From Ilyonectria destructans (Eukaryota; Ascomycota; Sordariomycetes; Hypocreales; Nectriaceae), in NCBI GenBank assembly GCA_020740775.1, contig JAHEWK010000008.1, forward strand, positions 620,001 to 684,000: DNA of 64,000 nucleotides. Direction: 5' to 3'. How positions within the stretch are numbered: position 1 is the first letter of the stretch; the number at the start of each line of letters is the position of its first letter. The notes under the pieces were generated by a model. It ran no database searches and was not told where the DNA came from. It was given only the letters and a program-made list of their open reading frames with translations. Of the stretch, positions 20,434 to 33,200 are shown one piece after another. The position numbers and the translations under genes were made by a program.

Positions 20434-21362
20434 CCCAGCCTGGAGCTATGTGAGCCGGTATCGGCATCATGGTCGTGAGCTGTGACTCTTTCTGAATGTT
20501 CAAAGCTGAAGGGGTGGGCGTAATAGAGGGTGGCCTCGGGAAGGAGGCGAGACAGATGGAGGAATGGAGGAACGGAGGTATCGCATCGGCAAGAGCACCA
20601 CGAAGCAATAACGGAGCTAGGGCAAACGGCTCGCGAGCTTTCCCCAGAAGTTTGGAGATAGCCGCCACGGAGCCGCAGGCGACCCTCGGCCCCAGACCGA
20701 GCTTCGTGCGTGATGTGTGTGAGTGAATGTGGGGGTGGGGAGAGGCCGAGGGGGACTCGGCGAGGGGGGGGAGCTTTAGATGGCGATGCGTCAGAGCTTG
20801 TGAATGATGCAAGTTCGAGCCTCGGAGGTTCGGCAAGTCTGGGGATCTGATCTCGGAGAAGAGCTGGGAGTCAGAATTGGCCCAGCACATGTCATGAACA
20901 ATCATTTGTTACAGAACGGGAGCTCTGACGCGAAAGCACAGGCTATGGCTTCTTGGGGAAATGGAACAAGCCGGGATCGAGGGATGGCTCATGGATGGCT
21001 CATGGCAATGGCACGTGTGCGGGGAGACTAGCTCCAGGGTAGTGGCATGTGGGGATGGTCGAAGGAGTCTCCGGGGCACCGGAGCATCGAGAATCAACAG
21101 GATGCATGCTGTGGGATTGTGGCTGCTCGACATGGAGCATGGGAGGTGGCATGCCGCATGAGGGCGTGAGTCTCGACAACAATGGATTGTGGTGGATGAT
21201 TTAATTGGAAGGGAGGACCATGTACAGTACCGCCTTGTACGCAGTATGTAAATACCGGTAGACCTTGTGATTAAGTCAATCAAGGAAAAAAGGGAGACCA
21301 AATGGCGGAGACAGGGGAGTTGGTGAGGTCGTGCATACACATACAGATGGATGAGGTGGGCG

Positions 21363-21376
21363 GTGTGTGTGTGTGT
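21363..21376. repeat. (GT)7 microsatellite
   Basis: Seven GT dinucleotides in the gene-poor region. Ordinary simple repeat. Confidence 0.9.
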
Positions 21377-22430
21377 GCATCGCAAGTCAATCCGGGCGTC
21401 AGCTCCAACGCGGTGAACCAATTGGCTCGCCTTTGCTTGCAGTCCGCCGCTCAAGATACCTTTCCCAGATAAACTTGCCCGTGTGAAGCGCAAGATGGTG
21501 TGATTGAGATGCAATCGCTGGACCGAAGCAAGCCGAACCGAGTCCTCGACCAGCGTGTCGCAAACGAAGCCATCACGACCTGCTGGCGTGATGACTTGCT
21601 GAGGTTGAATGGCGAACATTGGGGACGGGCGGGCCCCCAACAACACGGGGCCGAGCGCCAGGAACGGGAAACGGTTAGCCGAACCGAGGAGAGGGAGGGA
21701 CAGAGGCAAATGCAGTATTCGTAATTAATGCAGTAACGCAGCTAAACCGGGTAGGTCTAAGAAGAAGGGCGGCCCTCCCCAGCCTCGTGTTTGAAGGCTT
21801 TTTTCCCATTATGATTTCTTTTACTAAGACGGCTGTCGGATACCAGGGGTCAAATGCAGTGGGGACGGAGCCTGACCAGCCACAGGCCGCGGTGGAGTGG
21901 CCTTCCTTCCTCTAGAGGTAATCAAGGGTACCTGACCGCTTGTACCTCCTGGTCGGAGTAACCGGAACCGTCCGACGAGTGGAAGCGGATCCATCCGCCA
22001 TTGAAGAGCAAGCAATCCTTGAACCGACCTGATGCAGCTCCCCTTTTGTCAACCGCTGAACTATTTACCGGCATTTTTTCCCTTTCCGTTGACCATCTAA
22101 TTACCAGGTCCCGCGGTGACGTGCTCGCTTGAAATCCACCATTGCGGCTGTCGGTGCTCCCAAATGGCGGTGCCTAAGACCAGGACTGACCGTCAAGCGG
22201 TTGGTGATCATGCGCACGCCACATTTAGTCGCCTTCGTGACGAGGACGATGGGCTGTGCGTCACCAATGTAGCAGCGGCGGCAAGGGTTCTGGGATGGGC
22301 CCAAGATGTGAAATGTGACAGGGCATTGATTCGAGCCTAATCCGAGACGTGATTTCTTATGTGATTTCCTTGTCCCTCTTTTCCCATGTTGACCACGGAG
22401 GACATGCGCGGTCGGAATGGCCTTGCCGAG

Positions 22431-22460
22431 ACAGATGATACAGATGACACAGATGATACA
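22431..22460. repeat. 9-bp tandem repeat, three copies
   Basis: Three consecutive units of ACAGATGA(T/C), plus a partial fourth, in non-coding sequence. Confidence 0.85.
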
Positions 22461-23249
22461 GGAACCCGGTGTTTCTCTGAATCTCTTGCTTGTACATGGT
22501 GTCTCGAAATGCCGTCTCACATGTACCACATCCGAAAGCTTGGGAGTACATTGCCAAGTCTCACAAGTGAGTTCCCCGGCATTTTGGGCGTTTGCTGGGC
22601 GTTGGCATGGTTTAGCTTGCCTGACAGGGAGTGGCATGTGGCGGGGGGGGGGTCGGCAAGATGGCGACTTGGCCGCCTAACCCTCCGCGTCAAATCGGTC
22701 CCTCAAGCACGCACGCCGCCGCTACTGTCTTAGGTTTGAGAGCAAAGAATGCACATCATGATACCGAACCTAAGATAATGATCTGCGGAGTTTTCGGATT
22801 ATTTTGCCTATCTTGTGCGCGCCGTTGGGGATCGCAGAATCGAATCTTGGCTGAGACCTAGTTTGGCCGGGACTGAGAGGTCGGGCGAGTTGGTGTATTC
22901 TTCCCCCCGATCTGGATGGGTGTTTGCGGGTGTGGTCGGTGGAGCCCCAGGAGGCTACCGGAAGCTAGTGAATTCAATGTCTGGGCCGGGATGCGACGTC
23001 GCTGTCTCGATCTGAGCCAAAGACAACCTCGAATCGAGGCATTGATTCAACGTGTTCCGCACGCCGTACTTGGTGCATGACATCGAACGCGGCACCTTCG
23101 TCATACGCCCGCTAATACCACCGTAAGGGGCCAGCCACAACAGGAGAGCACACAGGGCAACAGACAAACAGCTGTTTTGACCAAGACCCCCGTCGGGCAG
23201 TAAAAGTGAGAGCGAGGGTGGAGACTGGAGAAGGGAACGCTGAGGTGAA

Positions 23250-23271
23250 GGTTAGGGTGAGGTTAGGGTGA
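23250..23271. repeat. 11-bp duplication containing TTAGGG
   Basis: Two exact head-to-tail copies of GGTTAGGGTGA. The core equals the fungal telomere repeat unit TTAGGG, but with only two units separated by GTGAGG it is more likely a chance or protein-binding site than a telomere remnant. Confidence 0.7.
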
Positions 23272-23410
23272 GCGGACTCGGTGGATCCCCCTCATTCCTT
23301 GGTGAGACGACGAGACCTCGAACCTCTAGAGGTTAGGCGTTCCCGAGACCCCTTGCAGTTATGCACTAACCGGGGCATTCAAGGTGAAGTTACTAATTAG
23401 TGGACCCGAC

Positions 23411-23443
23411 GGGGGGACTGGGCGGGACTGGGCGGGACTGGGG
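23411..23443 (+). repeat. 10-bp G-rich tandem repeat, potential G-quadruplex
   Basis: Repeats of GGGACTGGGC create six runs of at least three G separated by loops of one or three bases, which fits the usual G-quadruplex pattern (four or more G-runs, short loops). It lies in non-coding sequence about 4 kb before the malic enzyme gene. Confidence 0.8.
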
Positions 23444-26400
23444 TGGACACCAAGATGGAGTCGCTGTGGCGCGCTGCGGGCTGCTGGGAGGAAACCGGGG
23501 GACAAGGGACAAGGGTGATTGGCAGTGCCTGCGCCCTCCCAGACCCGTAGTGCTGGCAACGCTGGGCGGGATGCCGTTGGAGGGGTGCGCTAGCGCTGCA
23601 TTTGCCCGGGACGCGCTCGGGGAAAGTCGGAAGCTGGATTCTGGAAGTCGGGAGACCTTCGTCTGACCCGCGGAGCGGATCCCACACCCGGTTGTTTTGT
23701 CCAGGGTTGGGTGGTGGCCCAGTTACACACCGTGCTCTTGGGCGCGCAAATTGAAGGAGACGGCGAGAACGGGCACAGGAGCCAAAAGAACACCCGACAA
23801 TGGCAATAGTAATAATGGTTTAATTAAAAATTAAAAGGGACGGCTAAACTGTCATCGGGAGCATGACAAATTGACAAATTCCGTCGCCGGGGAACGATGA
23901 CGGGCGTGATACCAATCGCCCCCCTCCCTCCAAATCCGATGATTGACTGATCTGTTTCTGATCTGTACGAAGTACCGAATCCACATTTGGAGGCACCTCG
24001 TTTGTTGATGCTGACGCTATCTGACGCTGGCCGCTGCTGCTGTGATACCGCGATTCAACGTTGAGAAGCGAGCATGAAGCATGACGACGCACACCATCTG
24101 TTGTCTTTGTCTCCGTCAATCAACGCAATTCGATAAGTAAACCGCCCGCGCCAATACAGCAGCCACCTCAAACCTCAAGTCGGCAAGTAGTCCGGATCAT
24201 CCCTAGAGATAGGCAATGCAGATAGGGACGTAGCATGAGCATCATCTGGGTGAGAGGGAGGGAACTGCTGCAGGCACCCACGTACATGTACGAGGCTGGC
24301 GCAGGAAGTGGCCAGCCCCCACACAGTACGATATGCTGCCGATCAACGGAGCAATGAGGGCCTGACAGGAGCTCTCTCCAAAAAATTAGAAATAGACAAG
24401 TAATTCATTGCTAGGCATGTACTGTACTTCGTAGTGTACTTTAAATTGACAGTATCTGCCTAGGTACCTATCTAAAACCTCACTTTTAGGAGAATAATAG
24501 CTACACTTCAGCGCATTACTTAGGTAGGTACTAAAAAATAAAGGTCCAAGGGCTCGTTGGGCACTGCATATGCACTATGCCACACTGTACAGCCGGTACG
24601 TACCTCCATACCTGAGGAATTGGCAAACGTCCTGCGTCAGCCTTCGTACATGACCAACGTAAAGCTACAGCTATTTTACTGACATACAGGCACCCGCACA
24701 CGCAATTCAATCACTCGCTCACCTCAAGAGTCACACACGCGATGCAACTCACAGCGACGACGCGGGGACGCATTAGGCTGGAATCAGCATCGGGCACCAC
24801 AGAAGCAAGCAACAGAACGTAAATGCATGCAGCCCTAATGGCTGGACTGGAGTTCACTGGCGTGGGCACCAAGCCGCGGGTCTGCGGGGCAGGCTTGAAG
24901 CGCGATGGGGCCTAGCCACTGAAGCCCTGACTCCATCCACGACGTCTCCAAAGTCATCGTCTCGAAATTGTTGGAGACGAGGCCCACGATGGCCAGGGTC
25001 CCTCGTGCCGGTTCTGGGGTGTCCTGGGATGGGCAAGGTCTCCCTGTTGGGCGCATATGCACATTCGATCCAGCCGGGAAAACAGGGCCTGGCCTGTTGG
25101 GGCGAGCATGAACATGCGCCCTGAGTGGACGTCGTCGCTTTCTTTCCTTTTGCTTCCATCTCAAGGGGGATCGGGCCGCAAACCAACAACCTGGGTCGGG
25201 TTGGCTGATGGGTAATCAAAGCGGGAAGTCTCCTCTCGCGGGCGATCCTGGGGTGAAGATGGCCATCGTGGTATGAGAGGCGGGTCGCCGGTACATGTAC
25301 ATCATCGCAGCGTGGCATGTCCGTCGCAGGACGTGGCCTGTCATGCTGTCGCATCTCACTGTCCCAAGATGGACATAGAGCCCACTTTGACTGGTTCTGG
25401 GCGGGCTCTGGAAGTCTCAACGAGCGGGCTCACACGACGCGCAAGACCCAATTACGCTTCAGCTAACGGCATGTAGCGCCGTGTCCGTCCGTCCTCGGCC
25501 GGAGTGAGAGGGTCAACCCACCGACGGAAGTGGGGGATGTGACATTTGGGAGGGAGGGACGACAGTTCATCGCCTCAAAAGCTACCTCCTGTGCGGCGGG
25601 GTTTCCAAAACGAGTATGTGATTTGAGGATGACGGTGTGTTTTTTTCCCTCTTCGCCGCCGGCCACGGTGTTGCAGCGCGCGTATCGTACATGGGACAGA
25701 ACCCCAAGGTCACGGATGATTGAATATGCACGATGCGACGGCCTCGACAGGGTATCCGGCGCCGAAAGTGGATGGCACTCGGCGGCCGGGCTGGTGCTTT
25801 GAGGATCCAACATCCAACCGGCAGCAGCCCGTCCAGCCAAGGCCCCCGGGCGACTAGGAAGCAAGTAGGAGACGAAGGGGGCACCAGAGGAGGGGCCGAG
25901 CCACGCCTAGTCTCACTATTTTTCCATGCCCCGAAATCTCAAATGTCTGACTGAGAATTTAGAAAACACGACAACATGGGCATGCCGCTGGGGGCCTTTC
26001 TCACTGCTGCATGCAATGGGGCGCTTTCGGTCAGGCCCTGAAAGTGCCCCCGGAGTCGGAGCCAGTCACCGTCGATGATACGTCCGTCTCCCGTACTCCG
26101 TTTGCCGCTTGCCCTCATCTTCTAGACTCGCGTCCAGTTGAAAACGGGCCAACTATTACGTAGCAAGAGTCACTGTTGCTCTCAGCAAGCGCGCTCGACG
26201 GCACTGTAGTCACCAGCATGCCCTACTTGCCCCAACGAATTTTTTTTGGCGGCAGAGAACCGGAATCTTAAAAGCCGGGATAAAAAAAGACCCGGCGACG
26301 GTGAAAGGTGAGGATCGCGAGCCACCTTGGAAATTGCACCCTCTAACCCTTCCCACCAAGCAACCAGCAAGCAGCCGCATCGCCAACACCGCTCAGTAAT

Positions 26401-27608
26401 TGCCTCCTGGTGCACAGCCTGTCGCCAGCTCAGCTCGCCCCCCGACACCGAGGCGAAACAACGTGACGTGACCCCCACCATCACCCCATCACCCTCGTGT
26501 TGTCGACCCCTTTGCCCTTCTGGACACTGCTCTGGGCCCTCCTCGCCTGGCAAACGCTTCACCCCAGATTCCTGCCCCCGAATCAATCCTGGCCCGCTGG
26601 CGTGCCGCTGCGTCCTGACGTGCGTGGGCGTGAGTCAATCGCTTCACACACATAACAGCTTTTCTCCGTGCGTATCTCCCATTACTCCTTTCTCTCATCA
26701 ACAGCCACAATTCCGCCCTCAGCTGGCCCTTTCCCCACCCCGCACTCAACAAGAGAGAGCAAGGACGAGCTACGCACACAATTCCACTTACTCACACCTG
26801 CACCTAGAGACATCACGCGCGCGAACAAGCACCCGCAATACTCAGCAATAAGCCGCCCTGACTTGAGGTGGACACCCGAAGCCCAAAAGGCACCTGCAGC
26901 TAAAGGGTCCCGCTTCCCGAGGTACGTACTGCCGGTACCCATGCTCTGGGTACCTCGATACCTGGTACTCCGGACCTCGATACATCGATATGCACCTGCC
27001 GCTCTCCCCTTAGCCACCCCCGTTACACCCCTTGCCACCACCCCTCCCCTCCCCTCCGTTCCTTCCAGCCCAGGTTCCCACGCGGCCGCCCACCTACCAC
27101 AGCAGTCCCAATGCCCAAATTCCCCCATGCTTTTCCCCATCCCACCCATCATCCACTCTCATCCACACTCATCCACGCCCATCCACACACACTCCAAAGA
27201 GTCAATCCCTCCATCCCTCCTCCCACCATGGCCTCCACCCAACTATCCACGCCCCGAAAGAGGGCCCCAAACATCCCTATGCCCGCCCGCCGACGCCTCC
27301 GCCTCCGTCTACACCCAGCCAACAGGGATGCTCCGCGCACTCGGCCGCGCCGCAGACTTTTCGTTGGTGCTCGCTGAAACCTCTCTCGCCGTCCCGTCAC
27401 CGTCGTCACCTCGAGCCCTGGTCCGCCCTGTGGCCCGTCCGTTCCTCCTGATCTGCTGCTGCACCTTTTGCCCTCTCGTTTTGCCCCCCTTCCGGGTACG
27501 AATTGACTGACGCCGAAGTGTCAAGCAGACGCTCACACTCTCTCACACACACCCGCGCACCCCCGGCCTCCCACCATTTCTCCGCTCTCTCTCTCACCTT
27601 GCCGCAGC

Positions 27609-27950
27609 ATGGGCCTCTCGACCATGGCCGCCTCTCCTTCGGGTCCCGGGTGTGCCCAAAACGTCTTAAACCGACTTTTCCTCGTTAGCGGCCCCTTGCG
27701 CACGGCAACATCGTCTGCTCTCACCCGCTCGTCTGCTGTTGTCCCCCTCGTTGCTGCTGTCACCGCGACTACTAATAATCGCCCTCGACTGCCGCTCCCC
27801 CGTCTCTCCTATTCTTGTTCATCCAAGTCACCCCATCTCTTCCGCCCCATGGCGTCGTCTCCCTATAGCACTTCCAGCTCTGAAATCCACACGCCTCGCT
27901 CATCATCTCCGTCATCGTCCGTACTCCCTGCTCCCCCTCCAGAAGTATAA
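27609..27950 (+). CDS. possible alternative 5' exon encoding a mitochondrial targeting peptide for malic enzyme
   Basis: This ORF of 113 codons starts in strong context (cagcATGG) at the end of the C-rich leader. Its peptide has many Ser, Arg, Leu and Ala and almost no acidic residues (NVLNRLFLVSGPLRTATSSA), which is what a mitochondrial presequence looks like. It lies directly upstream of the malic enzyme coding frame. I could not find a strong splice pair joining the two in frame. GTCCGT at 27917 with the CAG at 27978 is in frame but has a weak donor. GTATAA at 27945 with the AG at 28039 is in frame but places the branch site far away. It may instead be an upstream ORF or untranslated. Confidence 0.3.
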   Translation: MGLSTMAASPSGPGCAQNVLNRLFLVSGPLRTATSSALTRSSAVVPLVAAVTATTNNRPRLPLPRLSYSCSSKSPHLFRPMASSPYSTSSSEIHTPRSSSPSSSVLPAPPPEV

Positions 27951-28003
27951 CAATGCTGACATTCCCGTGTCCTTTCAGTCGAAGCTTGACAAATTCCCAT
28001 CCC

Positions 28004-30227
28004 ATGTCCAACGTCGATATCTCTGCCATTGAACAAAAGATCAAGATGGCTACTCTTGATCAGCACCGGGGCTATGCCCAGAACCACTATGCGGAGGTCA
28101 AGCAGGACCATCCTACCGAGTACATCAACGAGGAGCAGGCTGCTGGTTACCAGATCGTCCGCGAGCCTTTCTGGAATAAGGGTGAGTTTGTCTCCTTCTT
28201 GTTGGTCCTCAACATCATCATGGTGTTGTTGGCTTGACGCCCATCTCCTGGTCCCGACATCTCCATGTCTCTTCCCCTCCTCGAAATTGTAATCGTCGTC
28301 GGGTTCGAACTTGGGTTGTCGTCTGGTCGCCTCTGCTTCGTGTGAGAAATAGCTCCGCTGACATTGTCTTTTCCAGGTCTCGCCTTCACCCCCGAGGAGC
28401 GTGTCTCCAAGAACCTCACCGGTCTTCTCCCCCACACCATGGAGAGCTTCCAGACCCAGTGCGCCCGAGCCATGAAGATGATCCGCAGCCGCTCGACCCC
28501 CATCGACCAATACCTGTACCTGTCCACTATCAAGGACCAGAACATCGACCTCTTCTACCGACTCCTCATGGATAACATCCGCGACCTGATGCCCCTTGTC
28601 TATACCCCCACCATCGGTGATGTGTGCTTACAGTACTCGAGCCTCTACACCCGCCCCGAGGCTTTGTACATCTCCATCAAGCAGCGCAAGTCCATCCGCA
28701 CTATGCTCCAGAACTGGCCTTGCAAGACCCCCGAGATCTGCGTCGTGACTGATGGTTCCCGTATTCTCGGACTTGGTGACCTGGGTATCAACGGTGTTGG
28801 TATTTCGGTATGGACTCCCCTTCAAGCTTGTGTTTAGTATGGGGCCTCACTAACACCTACCCCTGCAGGTTGGCAAGCTTGCCCTGTACACTGGCGCTGC
28901 CGGTATCCACCCCGATAAGACCCTGCCCATTGTCCTGGATTGTGGTACCAACAACGAGGATAACCTCAAGGACCCCTTCTACCTTGGTCTGCGCCAGAAG
29001 CGCCCCTCATTCGAGGTCCAGCAGGGCTTCATGGATGAGTTCATGGAGGCTGTCCATGATGTCTTCCCTGACATGGTTGTTCAGTTCGAGGACTTCGAGA
29101 GCCAGAAGGCCTTCGACTACCTCGACCGATACCGCAACCAGTACAAGTGCTTTGTGAGTCAAGATGTAACAATAAAAAATATCGATTGGCCTCGCTAACC
29201 TAAATCTAAGAACGATGATATCCAGGGAACTGGTGCCGTCGTCCTCGCAGGGTAAGCAAAGTTCCAAAACACCCGATACCACTAGTATCAGGACTAACAG
29301 ACCACCAGTTATATCGGTGCCGTAGATCTCTCTGGCGTCCCCCTTGAGGACCAGCGTCTGGTCTTCATGGGTGCTGGTTCCGCCGGTGTTGGTGTCGCTA
29401 AGCAGCTCGTTGAGTACTACACTCGACGTGGTTTGACCGAGGAGGCTGCTCGTGACAAGTTCTGGCTCGTAGACACCAAGGGCCTTGTTACCAAGGACCG
29501 TGGTGACCGTCTCGCTGATCACAAGAAGTACTTTGCCCGTACCGACAACAACGGCCAGCAGTTCCGTACTCTTGAGGAAGTCATTGAGTACGTCAAGCCC
29601 AGTGCCCTTGTCGGTCTGACTGCTACCTTCGGTGTCTTCACCGAGTCTGTTGTCACCGCACTCAAGAGCTCTGTCGAGTGGGGTGGCATTGGTCGTCGTC
29701 CCATCCTCTTCCCCCTTAGCAACCCTCTGACCAAGGCCGAATGCACATTCGAGCAGGCTATTCAGTGGACTGAGGGCACTGTCCTCTTCGCCTCAGGCTC
29801 TCCCTTCAACCCCGTGAAGGCCAAGTTCGGCGATGAGACCAGCGCCACCACCTACTACCCTAACCAGGGTAACAACGTTTACGTCTTCCCTGGTCTGGGT
29901 CTCGGTGCCATTCTCGCCAAGGCGTCACGCATCACTGATGAGATGGTGTACACCTCGGCCGCTGCTCTGTCTGGCTCGCTGAACGCTGATGAGATCCAGA
30001 AGGGTCTCATCTACCCCCGCATTGAGCGTGTTCGTGACGCCAGCGTCATTGTTGCCCGAGAGGTGATGAAGGCTGCCCGCCGTGCTGGTGTTTCAGACCT
30101 TCCCGAGGCTCAGTGGACTGAGTGGGAGGAGTGGGGTGATGTTGCTCTGAACACCTACATCAAGCAGCACATCTACGATCCTCTCTGCTTCGCCGATAAC
30201 GCGGCCGTCGCCAAGACCCATCTGTAA
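28004..30227 (+). CDS. malic enzyme (NAD(P)-dependent malate decarboxylating dehydrogenase)
   Basis: Catalyses oxidative decarboxylation of malate to pyruvate with reduction of NAD(P). Exons 28004-28181, 28377-28807, 28869-29153, 29211-29251 and 29309-30227 join to 617 residues; all four introns are GT-AG. Seen are GLLPHTMESFQTQC, the substrate-site YTPTIGDVCLQYS, GSRILGLGDLG, the family signature FNDDIQGTGAVVLAG (residues ~298-312, spread over introns 3 and 4) and the nucleotide-binding GAGSAG at 333-338. The start is uncertain: ATG 28046 (MATLDQ) has the best context and gives 603 residues, ATG 28004 is in frame but weak, and a targeting exon may lie upstream at 27609. Cofactor preference and location, cytosol or mitochondrion, cannot be settled from sequence alone. 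The gene stands alone between two long non-coding stretches. Confidence 0.93.
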
Positions 30228-33200
30228 GGGAACGAAGCACGCATCCCAGCACACTGGTGCATCCGTTCCGATGACCTTTTCGGAGATGGATGGATGGGAG
30301 AGGGGTGTGTAACCTCTTCGATGAGCAACCGCACTTGCGGAAACAGCAGCACTTGGGCGTTTTGAGATTGCCACATCTGGATGACTCGAACGGACTTCCG
30401 TTTCAGCTAGCAGATGGTGGTCTTCTCCCTCGCCAATGATCTTGATACCTACTCATGCCATTCCAGCGCTTCGATCGCTGGCCATGAGCACTCTGCTGAG
30501 CGGGCCCAATGATGGGCGATTTTGCGTTTCATATCTGCGTCATGCGTTAACGGCTATTTAATTATTTCCATCTGGTATCGATGGCATAGAAGAGTTGGGA
30601 AAAAACGAGGTGTGGGAAGTCGTACGTACCTGGTAGATGAAATTGTTGAACGAGGATTGAGCCTTACCGAACTTGTGTCGTCATGATGCCGTGATGTAGT
30701 GATATACATGATGTGATAGACATGTTTGATGAGGCGTGATGGTGACATACCGTGAGTGTCATACCATGGATGCCATGAAGGAACTTGATGAAATTGTCCC
30801 GCCCGGAGATTGAGAGATATGAAAAGACTTTACTTACCTCCCTCCGGCTTCTCGAATTATTTCCTGGACGAGAAGCCGACTAGGTGGATCACATGACTGG
30901 AAATTGCCTGAGAAAGTATCCCCGGACCGGACCTAGGAAGGCTATACCGGCGAACTCAGTGATGGAGCGGACAATGTCTTCGGCAGTCCGTTGATGAGGC
31001 CGAGCCGACTGGTGCCAGTTGAAGGACATGGACACGTCTCATTGAGCGAGCAATGCCAGGTAAGCAAGCTTCCAACGCCCAATGTTTGTTGAGGGCACAC
31101 AGCCTTGCTGGTTCCCGACGTTGCGAGGTCCTGGTGATGGTGTTGATGCTGGGTTGGGGCTGTAAGTGACGATGGATTCCAGAGCCACTGTTGAAGCGAC
31201 CAAGGCATGAGCAAGGGCCACCAGCACCCATGGCAAAATGGAGTCGAGCCGAGGGTATCGAGATCTCGAGGAGAGGGGAGACCCACGCGCGGGCGAGGGT
31301 GTTGGGGGGAAGTGGTTTTTGTTCGTGGCCCAGACGTCGTAAGATGGGTAGGCGCGGGACATGGCCGTGGATCGCGTCGGTAGCCGAGCGGAGGTTCGCA
31401 GGAAAGCTCGGGGCCGAGCGGGGCTGACCGGGGTAGGTACCGGTTGGCGTCTGGGGCTGTGGCAGCAACCAGCGAATGTGTGTGAGGCAATTCTGCGACC
31501 GGGGTAATGAGGGGTGTGGCGGCAGGAAAGATGAGACAATTTGTGGTCAAGGGAAACGACGGTCATGCCATTGGATGGAGCTCGAGGGTGGGTGGAGGGC
31601 TTGTTAATCGAGCAAGGGTGGTTTGTTTGGTTCTTCGACATTGCCATGGCCAGCCATCTTGGAAGGGCACTTTGGTGGTGATTCTGGCCGGTAGTGCGCA
31701 TGGGGCACCAGTTGGTCGCTGGTGGAGACCGCTTCCGGGCCCGGCCCCGGTTTTCGGGACTTGGGGGTCGGAGCCCGCGGAATGGGCGTCGTGGGAGGCG
31801 CCGGGAGGGGAGGGATTGGATATGAAGCATGCAGACGAGGTGGCGTAGGCAGTGCATTACTTGGGCGTTGTCTGGGTGCATTCCCTAAGCATCATGAATC
31901 CTGCGAGATGCCAGCCCCCCGGACGCAGGCGGCGTATCCTTCCATTGTGGCAACAGCCGAGGCCCTCTGCCGTGCCGCCAGGATGCGGCAACTGGACCAC
32001 CCACAACGTCCACTGGCCTCGGATACAAAGACGAGCCCGGATTGCGCCGCCGGAGAACAGCCCGCCATGCCATATCGTTGCAGCGTGGTAATCTTAGATG
32101 CCACCTCAGTATCGGGTGCACCTCCGCGTGTTCCTGACCAGAGTGGACCAATACCTGGAGAAACACGGAGTGTTCGATCTGATGCGACTGACGACGCATT
32201 CTGATCCTCCACAAATTTCTGGGGATGTGGACACGAGTGGGGATGCCAATTGATGAACATTATTGTAATAATCACGGCGACGATCTGTCTTATCCAAGCA
32301 CAAGGCAGTAACGCCACATCCATTTATCCCTGTCAGTTACCTAAGGTACATGAGGCTGGAACAGTCTCGTCAAGTTATCCGCTACAGCCGCTGTAACTTT
32401 AGGTGTAGTAGGCGCTGCTGACTAGGATCTAGCGGTCGCTGGTATGCTGTAACCTGCTTTCTTTTAGGGCTTACGGAAATCAGGAAGTACTTAGTGTACT
32501 TATCCCAAGGTAGTAGGTAATGATCGGTTGACTCAGTAGCGTTACCTTTTCTTCTGGACAAGACTTTGGAAAGAGCCCTCCGTACACGTCCAGAGAGACG
32601 CACGGCGTTTCTGGAATAAAGCATCCGCACACCGTACCTCGTCGGAAGTTGGCCTTGAGTGAGCAGAAATCAGCAATGGCTTTTCGGGTGGAGCAATGAC
32701 ACGCCCTCCGGCGGGAGATCAGCCACCCCTCCTCCATCTCTTCCGGGGCATCTTCATCACCCAAAGGTGCATTATGTATGCTGTTTGAGTGAGGCTCGTC
32801 ATCCCATACGAGAAAACCCGCCCCCCACGCCGAAGACGACGAATTCGACGCTGATCACTGACATTTCAAATACATCCGGAACTTACGGAAAGTTTCCGAT
32901 GAATTGCTGGGTATAACATGGCAATTGTCCAAGCATCTGTAGAGTTCGCTAGGCCGGACTTGTTCTCACCGACGGGCAAGATCCAGAAATAAAGAGCTCA
33001 ATTATCAGGCCCATCACGTCAAGCTACTGCATGTCGACGACCTTGACCTGGCACGAGACGCACCGGACGGATAGGATCCACACCCTCCCCATGGGAAAAA
33101 TTCGACAGCTTTATGTGGAAAAGTGAATAGCAGTTGACCCGCTTGCCTGGGCTATCCGCTTGCCTGGACTTTGAAGTCCATGCAGCCCGGAGGCGTGCAC

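Larger units (their letters stand above)
20141..27608. other. gene-poor region of about 7.5 kb
   Basis: I find no gene here that I can support. The longest ORFs (minus 20909-21709, 266 codons; plus 26668-27510, 280 codons) are low-complexity, lack recognisable domains and overlap open frames on other strands. Local features include a GAGCTA/T hexamer run (about 20406-20433), a GT microsatellite (21363-21376), short tandem repeats at 22431 and 23250, a G-quadruplex-like array at 23411, and A/T-rich TAGGTA-containing sequence at about 24380-24550. The right end (26200-27600) is markedly C-rich and is probably the malic enzyme promoter and leader. Unannotated non-coding RNAs are possible. Confidence 0.55.

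Noticed and set aside
20909..21709. 266-codon open frame on the minus strand in the first gene desert
   Set aside because: No recognisable motif, no splice or promoter signals, random-looking residue order.
23250..23271. Interstitial telomere array
   Set aside because: Only two TTAGGG units, separated by other bases; kept only as a short duplication.
24380..24560. Relic of a transposon altered by repeat-induced mutation
   Set aside because: The A/T-rich stretch is under 200 bp, with no terminal repeats, no coding remnant and no second copy in the window.
26668..27510. 280-codon open frame on the plus strand before malic enzyme
   Set aside because: Reads the C-rich leader as Pro/Ser/His repeats; better explained as promoter and leader.
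31370..31430. tRNA-like segment GGTAGCCGAGCGG resembling an A-box
   Set aside because: No B-box of the GGTTCGANTC type at the right distance and no cloverleaf pairing.
31039..31881. 280-codon open frame on the minus strand in the second gene desert
   Set aside because: Overlaps two other open frames; Pro/Arg/His-rich translation of G-rich sequence; no domain.
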